Part shown: piece after piece, positions 60,378 through 64,000 of the stretch
Position numbering within the stretch: the first letter of the stretch is position 1
How the letters are laid out: each line of letters starts with the position of its first letter
Assembly (NCBI GenBank): GCA_016802295.1
Contig: JAESIW010000137.1
Span: forward strand, 2,883,961 to 2,947,960
Origin: Brachionus rotundiformis
Lineage: Eukaryota > Rotifera > Eurotatoria > Ploima > Brachionidae
Length of the DNA stretch: 64,000 bases
Reading direction: 5' to 3'
Notes under the pieces: model-generated
Told to the model about the DNA's origin: nothing
Seen by the model: only the letters and a program-made list of their open reading frames with translations
The model's database searches: none
Position numbers and translations under genes: made by a program

Positions 60378-62099
60378 TTACCGTGGCAAAGTAGGCATTG
60401 AACTGAGGAAAATTTTAGACTTATTTTTTTGAGTGAATTCCAGTATTTTATTTACAGCCACAATGGCTATTTCTTTGGTTACCAAGGGCGAGAATGTTGC
60501 ATATATTTCAAAACTGCTAGTCTGCCATCCAAGTATTGTTTCATATTTTTTTTGAAAATAAATAATTCTCAAAGAATTTGTTTTGTTGTGAAGTTGATGA
60601 TACAGCTTTTGGTACATGTCGAAAATTCTTTGTCGCTCACTAACATTATTTGTATACGGTAGGGCATAATCGGATAAAAAATATTGAAAAATTTTATTAT
60701 CTTTATACAAAAAGTGCTTTAATTCATTCACTCCAATTTGATCTAATTTCAATGAATTATCTCTTAGTTTAGAATTCATTAATTGAATTAAATTTTGGCT
60801 TTGCATTTTTTGTTGTATCCGTTTCTTGCACTCATTTAGCTCAATAGACTGTTCTTCGTCACACATTCCTGTCAAAAGGATTAAACAAGTTTGGCAAGCT
60901 TCATCCAAATGTGAAATGTAAGCATACATAATACCATTTTTGTCAAAATTTGGCAAACAAATTGGATAGAAAGTAAACTCGACATTCTTTGGTGTGTCGA
61001 ATCCCGTGATTACATTTACCAACAAATGAACATCAACTGGATGTATGTTCCGGCTCTTTGGTCTAATTAAAGAAACTAGTTTGTTATCAAATAAAAATAA
61101 ACCAAATATAACTGAACGTAAAGGAGTAATCTGTTGAGCAATAAGTTTGGAAACTTGATCTCGATTTTCTTGCGGAAGTGGATAAGAATTGACACAGTTA
61201 AGAAGCATTCCAAAATCATTTTTAAATCGATGTATGATATTGGTGAGTAATTTTTCTGTACCAGTCAGTTTATTCCTCAGGTCATAGTTATGGTGTCTGG
61301 AAAATATTTTTTCAATTAAAGAAAGTGTAACCACCTATGCAAAAATTGTCAAAAATATTTAAAAATATTAGTAAAATTACGCTTATTATCTGATTATAAC
61401 AATAATCTAATTCAAGTTGAAGTTGTTCAATGCATTTATCAGGCTCGTTTGAAACACAAACTAAAATCAAGTGACTTCTATGTAGAAACACAACTTGGTG
61501 CTCGCCAGCCAAAGCATAATTTAATTTGTTGTCATTGTCACATTCAATTATTGAAATTAAAGCTTGTAGAAGACCCATAAAAGCAATCAATTTAACTTCA
61601 TTACCATGTCTTAAATTAATATTTTTAAAGTTATTTGATCTTTTTTAATATTCATAACCAACAATGAATATATGGGCTTTCCGGATTCGCTTAATATAAA
61701 AATATGCTTAGATTTTGATCGCCATTCGTTATCTTGTTCAATTGGTAAATCAACTTCTTCATTCTCGAGGTCATTTTCTAGCTTCTCTAAATCATTTGCC
61801 GATTTTTCATCATTTTCATCGAATTCTCGCTGATTAAGTACAAAAGTGGACCCAATGTCATTCTCTTTTGCCTCTGAATCATCATTTACCTTAAAATATT
61901 AATATCTATAATTTTTTATTTATCAAGAAGATATTTTTTGTACATTAAGAGCTTGAGTAAAATTTTGGACCAATGGTGATTCATTAGTTGAATGAGAAGA
62001 GTCAAATCCATTCTCAAAAATTACGTCATTTGACTCAGCTTTTGAATCGATGTCCGAATGTATAGAAAGCTGGTCAAAGTTATTTTGATAATTGGACAT
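60378..62099 (-). CDS. MON1: Vacuolar fusion protein MON1
   Basis: MON1 forms the exchange factor for Rab7 with CCZ1 and drives early-to-late endosome conversion. Four exons are inferred: 62099-61944, 61889-61663, 61609-61381 and 61334-60378. They sum to 522 residues. After an acidic, poorly conserved N-terminus come three longin-type domains. They are marked by HIFILSESGKPIYSLHGNE, MGLLQALISIIE, HQVVFLHRSHLILVCVSN and QLQLELDYCYNQIISVVTL. Next are LRSVIFGLFLFDNKLVSLIR, HPVDVHLLVNVITG, YPICLPNFDKNGIMYAYISH and LKHFLYKDNKIFQY. The end has LRIIYFQKKYETILGWQTSS and FEIYATFSPLVTKEIAIVAV. The ATG at 62099 was chosen because the upstream in-frame part has no other ATG. IFT140 starts 767 bp away on the other strand. 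Confidence 0.93.
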
Positions 62100-62865
62100 A
62101 AAAAAATTTAAAATGAAATAATATAACAAATATCCTTAGGCTTTTTCTTTCAATACTCAAAATTATCGAAATAAATCTCAAATCTTCAATATTCACATAA
62201 TATTTTATTCTAAACAAAAATTAAATTTTTGCATATATAAAATATGAAATATCACGTGAGCTTATCTATAATAAAAATAAAAAATATTACTTTGTTGGCA
62301 CTAATTTAATATTATTAAATAAGTGATAGGCATCAGTGTTTTTTATTAAAAAAAATTAAAATGCTATTTTAAACTAAAAAAATATTTAATTTTTAATTAA
62401 TAACTCATTACCTTATTAATTTTTAATCAATAAGTGTAGTGTAAATTTTTTCAGAAATTTTTCTTATAAAAATTTAATATGAAAGAATTTTATTTGAAAG
62501 AAGTAAAATTTCCAACAATTAGCAATATTTTGTTCAGCAATAAAATATTTTAAACACAATTTTTTGGAGATTTTATTAGATATGAAAAATTTTTAATTTT
62601 TATTTCCTTTCTAAGTTTTTAGTTCTTATTTTAAAGTAAATTGACTTGTAATTGATGAAATTTCTTTTTACAAATTTAAAAATAATCATATTAATTGAAA
62701 AATGAAATATTTAAATCAGACTAATTTTTGAGTATTTTTGGTTGTTACCATAGCAACCTAAATTTCTCAAATTCCCTGAACATTATTACCCGAACAATTT
62801 AAAGGAATTTTCAAATTTTTAATTTGAAAACATTTTCGTTTTTAAGATCAATTCTTACTAATAAT
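62100..62865. promoter_or_regulatory. Divergent promoter region of MON1 and IFT140
   Basis: The 766 bases between the two start codons contain both promoters. The region is AT-rich except for the X-box-like site at 62744-62757, which belongs by distance to IFT140. Confidence 0.55.
62744..62757 (+). promoter_or_regulatory. RFX X-box-like site upstream of IFT140
   Basis: GTTACCATAGCAAC is an imperfect inverted repeat that fits the RFX X-box (GTTRCCATRGNAAC) at every fixed position. It lies 109 bp before the IFT140 ATG. Promoters of intraflagellar transport genes are classic RFX targets in worms, flies and vertebrates. Confidence 0.8.
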
Positions 62866-63960
62866 ATGGCATTATTTTTCGAATACAAAATACAAAGTCC
62901 CTTATCAGATCCATGTTTCAAATTTTTTGAATGGCACAAAACATTTCCCATATTAGCCATTGCTTCTTACTCACAAGAAACGACTGGACAAGTTCACTTA
63001 CATTTCGAAGAGGTAAAGAAATCATTATAAAAATAGATCCGAATATATTTTTCTATTCGATTAGGGTGAATATGATGAAAGTACCATTATACAGAGAGCT
63101 ACAGCACCTGTTAATCTACTTTGGCATCCTAAAAAGAAAATACTCTTGACTTGCTGGGAAGGAGGAGAAATAACTTCTTGGAATGATGTAACCAAACGAC
63201 TCGAATCATTTACAGGTTTGCATCAAGCCACTGTTGAAACAATATGCTGGAGCTCAAATGGTACTCGCCTAATTACTGCAGATACGGTAAATTAAAAATG
63301 AAATCTTAAAAGATTTAATCGAAAAACTTTAAATTTTAAAAGAACGGTCTCATTGTGGTTTGGAAAACAGACTCTCATGGAAAACTAATCAATCCACCAG
63401 TTTCACAATTTCAAATAAGTGAAAAAATAACTAATATTGTTTGCAGGCCTAGTTCTGTTTCATTAAGAGAAAAGTAATTTTATGATATCAAAAATAAAAA
63501 TATTTAATTGATGGTGATATAGAGAGCTTCATCAGTTGGCAAAGGCAGCCATTGCAGGAGATGAGGCTGCTTTAGAGCTTTTTGAATACAAATCTCAATC
63601 AAGCAAGAAAGGAAATAGAAAAAATAAAATGGATACAAAAAATATATTCATGGGCTCTGCTGAATCTCTTTGTTTTATCCTATCCGGAGATAAAGGCTCT
63701 GTATATTACGTAAATGAGCAAGCAAAATTTTCAAAATTATTTGAGATGGACAGCAATATTGTTAAATTAATGTATAGTCAAGAAAAATCGGTACTTATAG
63801 CTATAACTGATACACAAATGCTTGGACAATATTTAATAAAATCAGAGTCTGAGGTCAAAAACTTATTGACTGTGAAAATTACTAGCAAAACAGCAAATTT
63901 TGATTTTGCATGGATCGGATCAAGTTTATTAGCTTATGTTAGTGGCGAAAATATTGTGAG
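62866..63960 (+). CDS. IFT140: Intraflagellar transport protein 140, 5' exons only
   Basis: IFT140 is a WD40/TPR subunit of IFT complex A, needed for retrograde transport and ciliary membrane cargo entry. Four exons are inferred: 62866-63012, 63065-63286, 63343-63473 and 63523-63960. The last ends at a donor (GAG|GTACTA), and the gene continues past the window. The 312 residues seen cover the start of the first WD40 propeller: MALFFEYKIQSPLSDP, FFEWHKTFPILAIASY, APVNLLWHPKKKILLTCWEG, CWSSNGTRLITADTNGLIVV, LHQLAKAAIAGDEAALELFE and SLCFILSGDKGSVYYVNE. Order and spacing match animal IFT140. Reading through the last donor would give a stop at once, so the exon end at 63960 is preferred. Confidence 0.92.
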
Positions 63961-64000
63961 GTACTATAGGAAGATAAATTAAATTAGCAAAAATTTAAAA

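Noticed and set aside
63961..63987. A 27-base intron at the end of the IFT140 part
   Set aside because: It is too short; the true acceptor is probably beyond the window edge.

Overview
The window is nuclear DNA of an animal. It is very AT-rich, its introns are mostly 45-60 bases with GT..AG ends, and every recognisable protein has a metazoan homologue. Four cilium/flagellum genes, lophotrochozoan-style acetylcholine receptor subunits and a bacterial-looking amidohydrolase-like fragment make a rotifer of the Brachionus type my best guess. That is an inference from style and gene content, because no diagnostic sequence such as a spliced leader or rDNA was found.

Layout. Positions 1-324 hold the end of an N-formylglutamate-amidohydrolase-like gene. 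Two tandem UNC-93-like transporter genes follow on the minus strand (770-2534 and 2713-4454). Both carry the same 6-base microexon, and the first has a one-base frameshift. Two ciliary genes lie on the plus strand: a divergent DRC2/CCDC65 (5682-6983) and a 15-exon DCDC1 (7303-14638). A 6 kb gene-poor stretch holds retrotransposon relics and a perfect 34-bp palindrome. It ends at an intronless PKA type II regulatory subunit (20639-21814). Two pentameric acetylcholine-receptor subunit genes (23176-25248 and 29432-31413, minus) have unusual M2 entrance residues. A small unidentified gene fragment lies at 34029-34459.

The right half is denser: PSMD3/Rpn3 (minus), CFAP161 (plus), TRAPPC11 (minus, 22 exons), MADD (plus, 12 exons with a LINE fragment in its longest intron), C1QBP (plus), SRSF1 (minus, with a GC-rich insert in its only coding intron), MON1 (minus) and the first four exons of IFT140 (plus, running off the end).

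How the genes relate. DRC2, DCDC1, CFAP161 and IFT140 are all axonemal, ciliary or microtubule genes. CFAP161 and IFT140 each carry an RFX X-box-like site about 100 bp upstream of the start codon. TRAPPC11, MADD and MON1, all linked to Rab-GTPase activation in membrane traffic, lie within about 22 kb. Three gene pairs are divergent and may share promoters: PSMD3/CFAP161, TRAPPC11/MADD and MON1/IFT140. An 80-nt hairpin at 58747-58826 looks like a microRNA precursor.

Most gene models were joined by hand from reading frames and splice signals. Nearly all give uninterrupted protein-length sums, which supports them, but no transcript data were available.
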